The position numbers and the translations under genes are program-made. Of a DNA stretch of 64,000 nucleotides, positions 1-12,300 are shown in pieces. Position 1 is the stretch's first letter; the number at the start of each line of letters is the position of its first letter. This stretch comes from Arion vulgaris. Taxonomy: Eukaryota; Mollusca; Gastropoda; Stylommatophora; Arionidae. The notes beneath the pieces are model-generated. The model saw only the letters and a list, made by a program, of their open reading frames with translations. It was not told the origin of the DNA and searched no databases. The stretch is taken from contig CM036753.1 in the NCBI GenBank assembly GCA_020796225.1, positions 3,100,001 to 3,164,000 of the forward strand, in the 5' to 3' direction.

Positions 1-600
1 GAACTCCTCTGACAGTCTTCTATCGTGGATAACCAACCTGGTAGGCAAACACTTCATACAGTTGCACGATGATGTCAACAGTCTTCTCTGGCATCCCATA
101 ATTTCTTAGAATATTCCACATTGATTTCCTTTCTATGCTGTCAAATGCCTCCTCAAAATCAACAAAGTAAACGTAGAGCGGAGTCTGCCACTCCATTGTC
201 TGTTCTACAATGATTCTCAGGTTGGCTATCTGGTCATTGCAAGATCTATCTTTCTGGAATCCAGCCTGTTCATCTCTAAGCCTCTGGTCAATGGCGTCTT
301 TCATCCTGTCCTGGATAACCCTAGTGAGGACTTTGCTGGAAATAGAAAGCAGCATGATCCCTCTCCACTTGTCACATTGTGATAAATGTCTATTTTTTGG
401 CAGTTTTACGAGGATACCTTTCTTCCAGTCTGCTGGGATCTCCAGTCTGCCTCACACCAAGTTAAACAATATGTGGAGTTGATCTCTTCTTCTCTCTCCC
501 TCAGTGTTTCCACCGAGATAGTATCTACTCCTGTCGCATTACCCCTTTTTTCAGTTTCTTCAAGGTATTGCGAATTTCAGGTACAACTGATACTGCACAG
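1..600 (-). mobile_element. Non-LTR retrotransposon RT fragment
   Basis: Minus-strand reading gives RT motifs: KGILVKLPKN near 420-390, then LLSISSKVLTRVIQDRM, EQAGFQKDRSCNDQ, VYFVDFEEAFDSIERKSMWN (motif A). The frame runs off the left edge. APE-type LINE related to the CFDP2-like RTE/Jockey group; degenerate upstream of 480. Confidence 0.8.
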
Positions 601-641
601 TAAATTCAGACATACATTTTCATTTCTAATGAAGGATTCAT

Positions 642-678
642 CATTCTCTCTCACTCTCTCTCTCTCTCTCTCTCTCAC
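642..678. repeat. CT microsatellite
   Basis: (CT)n interrupted by CACT. Confidence 0.93.
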
Positions 679-844
679 TCTCGTGTGCAATATAACGATA
701 GAAGGATATCTAACGATAACCTATAATACTTCAGATATATACTGGGTATTATATTTTAGGGTTGTTATGAATTTCTTGTCTGAATGTATATGTTATTATG
801 TTTGTCGTATAAGAAGCCTGAATTTCTTCGCGTCTGGTTTATCC

Positions 845-1530
845 TTTGCTTGATAAAGTCCTTTTGGTCGAAACGTCGTTGTATATTGTTTTTGTACTTT
901 GTTTTTACGTGTTTCGCCATTGCTACATAGTTTTACTGTAGTCTTCACTTATGTCTATAATACTATTTGCCTGTTTTGCTGCAACTATTCGTCGTGATCT
1001 AGTTAGATTAGATTTAGTAGTTATATTTGTTGTGTAATTATATATCCCGTTATTACTTTTTGATAATATAATACGAGCTGTACTTGTGTGTGTTTATATA
1101 TATGGCCCTTTTCATCTTTACAGACGGTCAGTAGGCAAGTGTTTTACTGTGACAACTTCTGAGTTTTCGCTTTTCTCTCTTGTCGTTCAGCTTGTGTTTA
1201 TATATCTATTCTATATGTGCATATGTTAAATATTTATATGTTATAACTATGTTTTTTAATTTGTACTGTTTATCTTCTTTTTCCACTTCTACTTTTTTTT
1301 GCATTTTTTCGTTATTCGTTTTTAGTCACATATTTTCATTTTAGGGCGGTTAGTAATGTATTGTCTGATTCTATATGTTCTATGCTGTGTAAGAAGTGAA
1401 TTTCTTCATTTTGCTTGATACTTTGCTTGATATAGACATTTGGTCGAAACGTTGCTGTGTATTGTCATTGTTTTTGTATTTTGTAAAACTACATTGCTTT
1501 GTTTTTACGTGTTTCGACAGACGCATAACT
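845..1530 (+). mobile_element. Two Penelope-like element tail remnants with GAAACG motif
   Basis: Two decayed copies (about 840-960 and 1420-1520) of a dispersed sequence containing TTGATAAAG, then GGTCGAAACGT and TTTTTACGTGTTTCG. The same sequence is the tail of the Penelope-like element at 60.5-62.6 kb. Between them (965-1420) is AT-rich DNA in which I see nothing else. Confidence 0.6.
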
Positions 1531-1628
1531 AGCACAATGTACAATCGCTCTTAGGCTCGGATCACATACACATCGCAAGTGGTTAACAAGTGGTCGATAT
1601 GTGACGTTCGAAGAAGACCTGTGATGAT

Positions 1629-1911
1629 TTGTACTTTGGTTACCTTGACCTCATGTGTGTTGTACTTTGGTTACCTTGACCTCATGTGTATTGTACTTTG
1701 GTTACCTTGACCTCATGTGTGTTGTACTTTGGTTACCTTGACCTCATGTGTGTTGTACTTTGGTTACCTTGACCTCATGTGTTGTAATTTGGTTACTTTG
1801 ACCTCATGTGTGTGTTGTACTTTGGTTACCTTGACCTCATGTGTGTTGTACTTTGGTTACCTTGATCTCATGTGTGTTGTACTTTGGTTACCTTGACCTC
1901 ATGTGTGTTGA
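1629..1911. repeat. 31-bp minisatellite, about 9 copies
   Basis: Unit TTGTACTTTGGTTACCTTGA plus CCTCATGTGTG. Copies are nearly identical, with a few length changes in the TGTG part. Confidence 0.95.
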
Positions 1912-2101
1912 ATAATACATTTGAAAGCAATTGCCCATGTGGTAATTCTGAACATATGGGATGACGTTCAGCTGTCTATGGTCTGAAGTGGAAGTTATCT
2001 TTGCTCTCTATCAGTGCAGCAGTCAAGAATTGAGATTGTAATTAAACAAAGAGGGCACAGACAGGCAATCATATCAACAACAGAGTAATAGCTAAAGCAA
2101 G

Positions 2102-2352
2102 ACATTAACAGACTTCAGTTAACATGCAATGCATACAATATGAGAATAAACATTAACAGACTCCAGTTAACATGCAATGAATACAATATGAGAATAAACA
2201 TTAACAGACTCCAGTTAACATGCAATGAATACAATATGAGAATAAACATTAACAGACTCCAGTTAACATGCAATGAATACAATATGAGAATAAACATTAA
2301 CAGACTCCAGTTAACATGCAATGAATACAATATGAGAATAAACATTAACATA
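2102..2352. repeat. 48-bp minisatellite, about 5 copies
   Basis: The unit is a multiple of three, so both strands stay open: MRININRLQLTCNEYN on plus, LMFILILYSLHVNWSL on minus. No gene signals; the frames are a by-product. Confidence 0.92.
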
Positions 2353-2419
2353 ATCGAAATAATGATATTCACTAGATAGGAAAGCGCTACCAATAACTCC
2401 ATCGATAAACATTAATTAA

Positions 2420-4260
2420 GAAAATCAACGACTTTACATACCTAGGAAGATTTTTTTCAGCAAATGGAAGAATAACTAATAAAATCAAACATAGATGTAA
2501 TAAAGCAAATCAAATCCTAGGACAAATGGTACCAATTGTGAAATGCAAACATGTCACCATGAACACTAAAAGAACATTATATAACACAATCTTTCTTCCA
2601 ACATTATGCTATCAGTGCCAAACCTGCGCGCTGACATCAAACGAGAAAAGAAAACTAATCACGACAGAGGTGAAGTGTCCACGCAGAAATCTGGGAGTAT
2701 CAAGAAGAGACTTGAAAAGAAATGAAGAGATCAGGCAATAAGTGGGTACATCATTAGTACCGAACTTCATATGAAGAAACAACAAATTCATTGATTCGAA
2801 CACACAATCAGATTACCAACAGACAGTGCACATCAAAAAGTAATACTACTCCGATACAGTCGATACAAAGATTACCAACAGACAGTGCACATCAAAAAGT
2901 AATACTACTCCGATACAGTCGATACAAAGATTACCAACAGACAGTGCACATCAAAAAGTAATGCTACTCCGATACAGTCGATACAAAGATTACCAACAGA
3001 CAGTGCACATCAAAAAGTAATACTACTCCGATACAGTCGATACAAAGATTACCAACAGACAGTGCACATCAAAAAGTAATACTACTCCGATACAGTCGAT
3101 ACAAAGATTACCAACAGACAGTGCACATCAAAAAGTAATACTACTCCGATACAGTCGATACAAAGATTACCAACAGACAGTGCACATCAAAAAGTAATAC
3201 TACTCCGATACAGTCGATACAAAGATTACCAACAGACAGTGCACATCAAAAAGTAATACTACTCCGATACAGTCGATACAAAGATTACCAACAGACAGTG
3301 CACATCAAAAAGTAATGCTACTCCGATACAGTCGATACAAAGATTACCAACAGACAGTGCACATCAAAAAGTAATGCTACTCCGATACAGTCGATACAAA
3401 GATTACCAACAGACAGTGCACATCAAAAAGTAATACTACTCCGATACAGTCGATACAAAGATTACCAACAGACAGTGCACATCAAAAAGTAATACTACTC
3501 CGATACAGTCGATACAAAGATTACCAACAGACAGTGCACATCAAAAAGTAATACTACTCCGATACAGTCGATACAAAGATTACCAACAGACAGTGCACAT
3601 CAAAAAGTAATACTACTCCGATACAGTCGATACAAAGATTACCAACAGACAGTGCACATCAAAAAGTAATACTACTCCGATACAGTCGATACAAAGATTA
3701 CCAACAGACAGTGCACATCAAAAAGTAATGCTACTCCGATACAGTCGATACAAAGATTACCAACAGACAGTGCACATCAAAAAGTAATACTACTCCGATA
3801 CAGTCGATACAAAGATTACCAACAGACAGTGCACATCAAAAAGTAATGCTACTCCGATACAGTCGATACAAAGATTACCAACAGACAGTGCACATCAAAA
3901 AGTAATGCTACTCCGATACAGTCGATACAAAGATTACCAACAGACAGTGCACATCAAAAAGTAATGCTACTCCGATACAGTCGATACAAAGATTACCAAC
4001 AGACAGTGCACATCAAAAAGTAATGCTACTCCGATACAGTCGATACAAAGATTACCAACAGACAGTGCACATCAAAAAGTAATGCTACTCCGATACAGTG
4101 GATACAAAGCAAAAGGCCGTCCATGTAAAAGATGAAACTCCGAAATAACAGACGTGGTGAAAAACACTATTTATGAAGTACACACAAAAGCTCGTTCTAG
4201 AAATCTTTTCTTATCCTGACGATGTGAGGCAAAACAGGATTATAGAAAAAAAGAAGAGGC
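2420..4260 (+). mobile_element. LINE 3' coding end split by a 59-bp satellite
   Basis: Plus-strand peptides: [20 protein letters not shown] then VSRRDLKRNEEIRQ (2590-2740), and after the array a decayed KAKGRPCKR and SEITDVVKNTIYEVHTKARS (4105-4215). This is the C-terminal part of the LINE seen less damaged at 24.4 kb and 42.4 kb. Confidence 0.8.
2811..4109. repeat. 59-bp minisatellite, 22 copies
   Basis: Exact period 59, 1299 bp. The unit starts GATTACCAACAGACAGTGCA and corresponds to the LINE segment coding RLPxDSAxxxAMLLRY. Copies differ mainly at one position (AATACTACT or AATGCTACT). Confidence 0.97.
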
Positions 4261-6000
4261 ATCAGCTATATACAGTTTACATTGGTGTATGCATTCTCCA
4301 AGTTAAGTTCAGAGGAAACACGTACAAACGACGTTTTATGTAGTTTTATAAAGTACCAAAAAACAAGATACATCGACGTGTGTTGTTAAATTTTCTTGTA
4401 ACTTTCTTGCGCGTTTACAAAAACAACACTGTCTTCTACAATTAATAATATTTTTTGAATTATTAAATTATTGGAATTCGTTATTAGAGACAATCGAAAA
4501 CTACGAATTCACGCTGCATAACTTTTCGTGAAAGGCGGCAACTGACGATTGTTGTTATGGAGATTATAAAGTATGTAACACAGGCGGATATGATAACTAA
4601 TACGATATGACCTTGTATATACTGTTGGCATAGATGTTCTACAAGAAGACATACAACAGTCATATGTCTCACGCACTTACCGGAGAAAACAAAGACTGTG
4701 AAAACTCCTTTCTTCTCTTCTCTCTCTCTCTCTCTTTCTCTCTCTCACATACGTACGCGCACATATATGACAAAGATATAAAGAAGTAGTTTAACATATC
4801 ACAACTATCTTATTGCTTCATGGAGGAAAAAAACGAATACGTTAAATATTATTGATAATCTACTCCAGTAGATAATTGAACCCAGTCTTAGGTATATACT
4901 TTTGATTAATCACGTGACAGCGCGCTACAATCGACCCGTGACAAAAATCATCAGAGGAACATGGCGAACTGTGATATTGAACCGGTATTCATTTATTTTC
5001 TTTGATTTACCAACATTCTTAATTGTGTTTGAACAACAATTAAGCACGACATTTTAATTTCAAAATATTGGAATATACGGTTCTTGTCCTGGAATCAATA
5101 AATAACTAATTCCGCAGCAAATAACATATGCATGTTAATTGGAGGACGATTGATATCAAACGGTTTGTTATTGAACAATAATACGATGAAAGGATGATTT
5201 TAAACACATGAAATAATAACTTGATAAACATTGCATATATCATATCGTTTATTATCAAACAATTTTTACACCAATATAACTATATACAAATATACAGTAA
5301 TCATATAAATTTATAGCTGTCATGATTATATAAACACATACACCTTTACTTTTTAATTGCTGGTGTAAATTCCTATAGTAGTTTTTCGTTTTGTAGCTGT
5401 TTAATTTGTCAAAGGCACCGATTAATGATTATGTTATCAATTTAACAGCTAATGTTTTAAAGAGATATTCACGAAAAAAAAGTCGAAATGTATAGACAAA
5501 TCTATGCAACAGCTTCGTAAGAACTAATCGTGAACTGAGACTTCTAAAATTATTTACAAATAATTGCGAAACATTAATTATTGACTTAATTGATAACTAA
5601 TCTCTTGATTCTGATAATAGTACAGACAGCGTTAACCAGATTTAGGATTTATCTTGTGTGTTAACTTTGAAATGTTGTAGATATAAACAAGAGAGGTTAG
5701 ATGGTCAAAGTTGTTATTAACAAAACAATCTTAGAAATACATCTAAGAAATATACGTGAAGAAAGCTAAGATACAATATATCTTACACGGAGACATCTTG
5801 CCGATATCATTGTTTTCATGTGCTACAAAATTTAACAAAAAGCACATTTAATTCATGTGAAATATGTATGGACACTAAAAATTATTTTAAAATATCGAAG
5901 TTTTTGTTTAATCAAGTCAAGAAAACAATGCTTCTGTGGGGAATTGTGATCATCTATGCACATTTTGTAGGGAGTACTAACAGGATCAATTTACTCGTTG
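4261..6000. other. AT-rich DNA, no gene seen
   Basis: Apart from a CT microsatellite (about 4713-4746), this 1.7-kb stretch downstream of the DUSP-Ubl-BTB gene shows no conserved frame and no element I recognise. Confidence 0.6.
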
Positions 6001-6006
6001 TTTATT
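6001..6006 (-). terminator. Candidate polyadenylation signal of the DUSP-Ubl-BTB gene
   Basis: AATAAA on the minus strand, 127 nt past the stop codon. The 3' UTR between them contains a 30-bp unit repeated just over twice (6067-6131). In AT-rich DNA a hexamer can occur by chance. Confidence 0.4.
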
Positions 6007-6132
6007 GTTTGATGTACTTTTATGTTCATGATATATAATGCTACTGTTTATAATATAAAGCTCTCAGAAATGTCAACAAAGAAGCGATGCTTATTATAAA
6101 TGTCAACAAAGAAGCGATGCTTATCATAAATG

Positions 6133-6364
6133 TCAGTCGTCTACGTCCTTCTTAGATATGAGTTCCTTAAGGAAGTCTGCGAGACCTCCCAGCTGAAAGA
6201 ACTCGGCTTCTGTCAACAGTTCCCTCCACGTTGTCTCACTTTGAGGTAGAGTTCCCTCTTTGATGCATCCATCTCTCAGGTAGTTCAAAACATACCTGAA
6301 GTGTGTGCCATCTCGATCAATGAAGTAGCTGCCGTCACTTTCAGTCTTGAGTTCATGTCGGCCA
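6133..6364 (-). CDS. Exon 5 of DUSP-Ubl-BTB gene: C-terminal half of T1/BTB domain and stop
   Basis: 232 nt after the acceptor TTTATGTTGCAG; the first base completes Ser. The peptide GRHELKTESDGSYFIDRDGT continues with HFRYVLNYLRDG, LLTEAEFFQLGGL and a short acidic tail ending in KKDVDD and TGA. These are hallmark KCTD/T1 motifs (YFIDRDG, FRYVLNYLRDG, EAEFF). The tail is only about 12 residues beyond the BTB fold, so the BTB is C-terminal, unlike most KCTD proteins where it is N-terminal. Confidence 0.9.
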
Positions 6365-9300
6365 CTGCAACATAAATAAGAGAAATACGTTAACTTATTT
6401 GAAATATCAATTATATGCTCAATGTATTGTCAACGGCTGGGAGTCCAATGTTTAGATGATCTGTATAGCTCAGTGACAGCTGGATTTGGGGGACCAGCGA
6501 ACGATGTTCAATATCTTGTCAAAGGCTAGGAGTCCAATGTTTAGAAAGTCTGTATAGCTCAGTGACAGCTGGATTTGGGGGACCAGCGGACGATGTTCAA
6601 TCCCCGATACTTTCGATTTTGTCGGTCACACAGTTAAAGTAGGATACTTGGAGTATCTGATTTGGAGAAGACGGAATTAACGCTAACTATTGTGTTAGTG
6701 GTATGTCTATGTGGTGGTGGCAAAGTGGCTAGGGCGTTTGCCTGGCGTTCTGAAGGTTGTGTGTTCGAATCTGAATCACGTCATGCAGTTCACATATGTT
6801 TTTTTTTCCAGAGATCCCTAGGATTGTTTCTGGAGCTGCGTGGATCTGCTTTGTGCAACACTCTCGACAGGTAGTTTGTCATTTCCGCCTATATGGACAG
6901 AGTCACATGGACAAATAAGTGATCTGCTTTGTGCAACACTCTCGCAGGTAGCTTACCATCTCCGCCTAGATGGACAGAGCCAGATGGACAAATAAGTGAT
7001 CTGCTTTGTGCAACACTCTCGCAGGTAGCTTACCATCTCCGCCTAGATGGACAGAGCCACATGGACAAATAAGTGATCTGCTTTGTGCAACACTCTCGAA
7101 GGTAGCTTACCATCTCCGCCTAGATGGACAGAGCCACATGGACAAATAAGTGCAATGAAGTTAATTCTTCGCCTTTAGATTCTTTAGACTGTCAGAGCAC
7201 TTTAGACTGTCAGAGCACTTTAGACTGTCAGAGCACTTTAGACTGTCAGAGCACTTTAGACTGTCAGAGCACTTTAAACTGTCAAGCTGAAAAGGACGGA
7301 GCACTTTTCGGACACACTGAGCGCATAGACAAAGTTTTCATTCAGATCTCTCCCCTTTCAATCAACTGGTAAATGACTTTCCAGATTATGACTAACAAGA
7401 TTGTCAAGAACATTGGCACAATGCAACAAATACAACATTGGCACAATGCAACAAACACAACATTGGCACAATGCAACAAATACAACATTGGCACAATGCA
7501 GCAAACACACAATTTGGCACCGTTGACTTGATTATCCAAGACAAGTAATAACATTGTCCAGCAATTATGGCCTTTCTTACCGATAGTTTCCACAAAACAG
7601 ACTTTGATGATGTCATAACCAGCATGGCGGCCAAAGTTGTGGATAAAGTATGTATCCACATCACACTAATCTTAATTGTCGTTGGATGCGTGTTCAACCC
7701 GTTGTCCATCTACATATTAAGTAGAAAAGCTTTCCGAGGAACATCTATGTCGCTTCATCTCCGTTTCCTTCATTTAATGGATCTTGGAGCAATTATAATG
7801 GGCCTGCCAAGGTCATATCTATGGATGGCTCAAGGATTAGATACCAGGGCTAGTAGTCTGCTATCTTGCCATTTCAATTACTGGTTGACTAGTATCTTCT
7901 TGTATTCAAGTAGTTGGACATTGATAGCAGTAACAATAGAACGAGTTATTGCCGTCATTTGGCCACATAATGTTCACTCAGTATGCAACGTCAAGAGAAC
8001 AAAATGTATAATTCTTGGTGTTCTCCTAACGGCAGCGTGTGTTATGTCCCTGTATTTTTATTTTGGGAAATGTAGACATATTAAACACAAAGAGAAATTA
8101 TACAACAACGATATATTGTGTCGTCGTTTTTAAAAAGGAGATTTTCGATTCGTTGTTTTACTTTATGGATGGATTCTGCCTCGCATTTATGCCATCTTCT
8201 GTTCTAATCATTCTCAATGCTGCTCTTATCAACGGAGTAATTAGAAGTCGCAAAAATGTGGAGAAAATTACGTTGAAATCAATGATGTCTGATACATTAC
8301 AGACTTCTCAAGAACGTGTACAAGCCAGCTTCGAAACATAATACAGAGAACAGTTATGAAGAAAAAAATATCTGGATCCAACAAGGAATCGTCTCTAATT
8401 TTGTCACTTATATCTCTGAACTTAACCTTCATTATTTGCAACTTTCCATATAGCTTTTATGTGTTTGGTCCTCAGTACCAGACTGTACAAGGTTTGCAGG
8501 GACTAGTAGATCCCATTGACAATGCTTTGTTTACATTAATGTATACAAATAATGCTTTAAATTTCTTTTTATACTGCTCAACTGGGTCTAGATTCCGTAA
8601 GGAAATGAATGCATTTCTTCACGAAGTTTTGTCCGGTCAGTGGCACTTGTTGCTTCGTTAACTGGAACGTTTTGTTCGGTCAGTGGCACTTGTTGCTTCG
8701 TTAACTGGAACGTTTTGTTCGGTCAGTGGGACTTGTTGCTTCGTTAATTAGAACATTTTGTTCGGTCAGTGGTACTTGTTGCTTCGGTAACTGGAACAAT
8801 GAAGGGTAATCTCCTTTCTGCCAGAAATGTCATAGTTTTAAAGCAATAGACAAACTGTGAAAACTAAACGGAATATAACAGTACGTCATAGTTATTCAGA
8901 TGGCAGGATATTGACAAAGGAAGACAAACGGAAGATCAAGGAGTATATAGAGAACACTTTTGAGAGTTTGTTATGAAATTATATGGAGATAATAAAAGAG
9001 AGACATCGAGCACCTTTCATGTGGTTTACCTACTGAAAGATAGACAGTGTAGACCTGAAATTAAATCAAAGAACACCGAAGGAATGATAGTGGAAGATCA
9101 TTGGCTGAATGATAATGAGATGATTCGTTGAATGATAATGGAAGATGATTGGTTGAATAATATTAATGGGAGATGATTGGTTGAATAATATTAATGCGAG
9201 ATGATTGGTTGAATGATAGTGAGATGATTGGCTGAATGATAATGGGAGATGATTGGCTGAATGATAATGGGAGATGATTGGTTGAATGATAATGGGATGA

Positions 9301-12300
9301 TTGGTTGAATGATAATGGGACGATTGGTTGAATGAAAATGGGAGATGATTGGTTGAATGATAATGGGATGAGTGGTTGAATGAAAATGGGAGATAATTGG
9401 TTGAATGATAATGGGATGATTGGTTGAATGATAATGAGTGAGTGGTTGAATGAAAATGGGAAATGATTGGTTGAATGATAATGGGAGATGATTGGTTGAA
9501 TGAAAATGGGAGATGATTGGTTGAATGATAATGAGATGATTGGTTGAATGATAATGGGATGATTGGCTGAATGATAATGGGATATGATTGGTTGAATGAT
9601 ATTAATGGGAGATGATTGGTTGAATAATATTAATGGGAGATGATTGGCTGAATAATACTAATGGGATATGTTTGGTTGAATAATATTAATGGGAGATGAT
9701 TGGTTGAATAATACTAATGGGAGATGATTGGTTGAATAATATTAATGGGAGATGATTGGCTGAATGATAATGGGAGATGATTGGCTGAATGATAATGGGA
9801 GATGATTGGTTGAATGGTAATGGGAGATGATTGATTGAACAGAACGACGTGGTCCGATTTCTAACGCACGACCATTAGAACGCAAGACCCCTGCATCATA
9901 TAGGTGCCCATCAATAAATAGCTTGTCCTGAGCAGAACTTTTCCACCCTAACGGTCCTTCAGATTGTCTCCCTCTCATAGGCCAGATGTCATGCTTCTGC
10001 AGCCGCCATGTTCAAATAATCAGTTACATCCTGAATCCATTTTCTCTGCAGTCTTCCTGTTCCCTTTGTCGAGATGCCTCCTTCCATAATGGTCTTCTCC
10101 AGCCCTTCGACTCCAAAATACTGCAATTTTCTTATTTTTATTTGTACGAGTAGCATCAACCAATTTCTTTGATTTTGAGTTCTTGATAAATAGATCTATT
10201 TGTTCTGTCCATGATATACGGGGTTCGTCTGTAACAAGTATATTCAAACGTACACATGTTTTTCTACTGCCTTGTTAAAATGTCAATACCTCACATCCAT
10301 ACGTTGCCACTGGAAATATGTATGCTCTTAATTTAGTATTCGGACCTTTGTTTTCCTATCAGTTTCATTCCATACTCTAGTTAGTTATTTAATGTTATGT
10401 GAGACCATGTTTCTTCTTCTTCTATTCATTTCCTTCATATACGTATTGAGAACAGATTCCAGATAGACTAACAAGTTCAAACAAATGTGTATTTGATTTT
10501 TTTTCAGATATGTTTTTTTCACGTATTTGTCAATTCTAGAACCATAATTCTACATCTTGAATTATTTCGGCCTACAAAGTGTGTTCTGCTTCTTGCTCTG
10601 CATCAAGCAGAGTTGGGATCAGCTAGTCGCTCTTAGGAAGGGCGAAACGTGAATATTATTAGGTTGATTATCCGTTGAACATAAAACTCAACCCCACCTG
10701 CCAGTTGTGTAGACCTGGATATTTTGACCTCTAGGTCCAAGACTAATGGGACTCTGACTCGCATTGGAGATGGACTTTCCCAGTCAGGTGGTTTTTGTGT
10801 TTTTTATATCTGGTCCTCAACTTGCGAGAAAGCGAACCGAATAAAAGCATGAAGAAATCAGATGTGTTGGCATACGAGTCTGTAGGTGCCCAACTAGCAC
10901 ACCTAATTCACGCTATAATGCATCAATCACATACAGACTGCAAGGACTGGTTTAACAATGGGTTGATTTAGAGCGAACGATGAAGGATAAGAAATAGTAG
11001 AAATAGAAGGAGAAATAGTAGAAATAGAAATATAAACTATTTCATCTTTCAAAAACAGATTATTATTTTATTATTGCATTCATAAGCTATGATGAGGATT
11101 GGTGACAATTCTGGTAATGATATAGGCAATAATGAAGTAAAAAGTATAAAAGTAAAGGAACCCTTTCATACCTCGTGGTATATAGGTCAATACAGTGTTA
11201 GGCCTGTATTTTCATTGACCGTCGGCACACGATGGGTGATGTGGTCAGCATCACGCCGGCCGCTTTACTTTCCCAGAGCATGTCTGGTTGAGGCTGGGTC
11301 GACCTGAGAGCTGTCGCGGTCGGGAAAAATTCCACGCACATTGCGGGAGCTGAACCACCAGCCTTGCGAAGCGAGTTCACTAACAACTACGCTACAGCGG
11401 CTCTCAATAATGAAGTGTTATAATAATAATAATTGATAGCAAGAGTTTCTCATCTGAACATGACTGCCAACATTGAGTTGGGATCTCTGGTTAAGGTAAG
11501 TACTGATGTAATAATAACAAGAGTTTCTCACCTGAACATGACTGTCAACATTGAGTTGGGATCTCTGGTTAAGGTAAGTACTGATGTAATAATGACAAGA
11601 GTTTCTCACCTGAACATGACTGCTAACATTGAGTTGGGATCTCTGGTTAAGGTAAGTACTGATGTAATAATGACGAGTTTCTCACCTGAACATGGCTGCC
11701 AACATTGAGTTGGGATCTCTGGTTAAGGTTAGTACTGATGTCGTAAACTGATTGCCTCCTATGTCAAGTTTAATGCGACTCTCGTGAACTTTGCCAAGTT
11801 CGCTCATGCGCTGTGGACATAATTACAGTATTCTTATTTGTCGGTCATATACTGACCCTTCTTGTGAACTCTAAACTAGTGGTTGTAAGAAAGGGTCAGC
11901 TGATTAACATTTTTGAAAATAGTGTCATTATGGGTGCTTATCGATTCGAGCGCGGGCTCCAATTCTTCTTCTTCTTCTTCTTCTTTGCGTTCGATCTTTA
12001 TGACCAATTTTAATCACTCTTTGTGATACGTTTGATCTTTGCCAAGAACGTGTATACGTTGCACATTGGTTTGGTAAGCCCCTAAACGCATTGACTTCTA
12101 CACGCTTAGGACACATGCATCCGGTTTCAGCCAAACCTTCCTTAGTCGCCTCTTACGACATGCATGGCAGGTAACAGTGGTTCTATTCTTTACACCCTAA
12201 ATTTGGGCCCCGGTAACCACTGGCGGCTCCAATTCGGGAGATCTGGGTTCAATCCCGGTACGGCCAATGAGTTGTTTTTTCTGTCGGGGCATAAGAAAAA

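Noticed and set aside
2115..2402. Membrane-like open frame LMFILILYSLHVNWSL repeated
   Set aside because: By-product of a 48-bp minisatellite that is open on both strands.
2811..4109. Possible CRISPR array (regular 59-bp period)
   Set aside because: No unique spacers: the whole unit is repeated, the genome is eukaryotic, and the unit is LINE sequence.
6662..6874. 70-codon frame with a signal-peptide-like start
   Set aside because: Overlaps a tRNA-like SINE head and a minisatellite; no homology or splice support.
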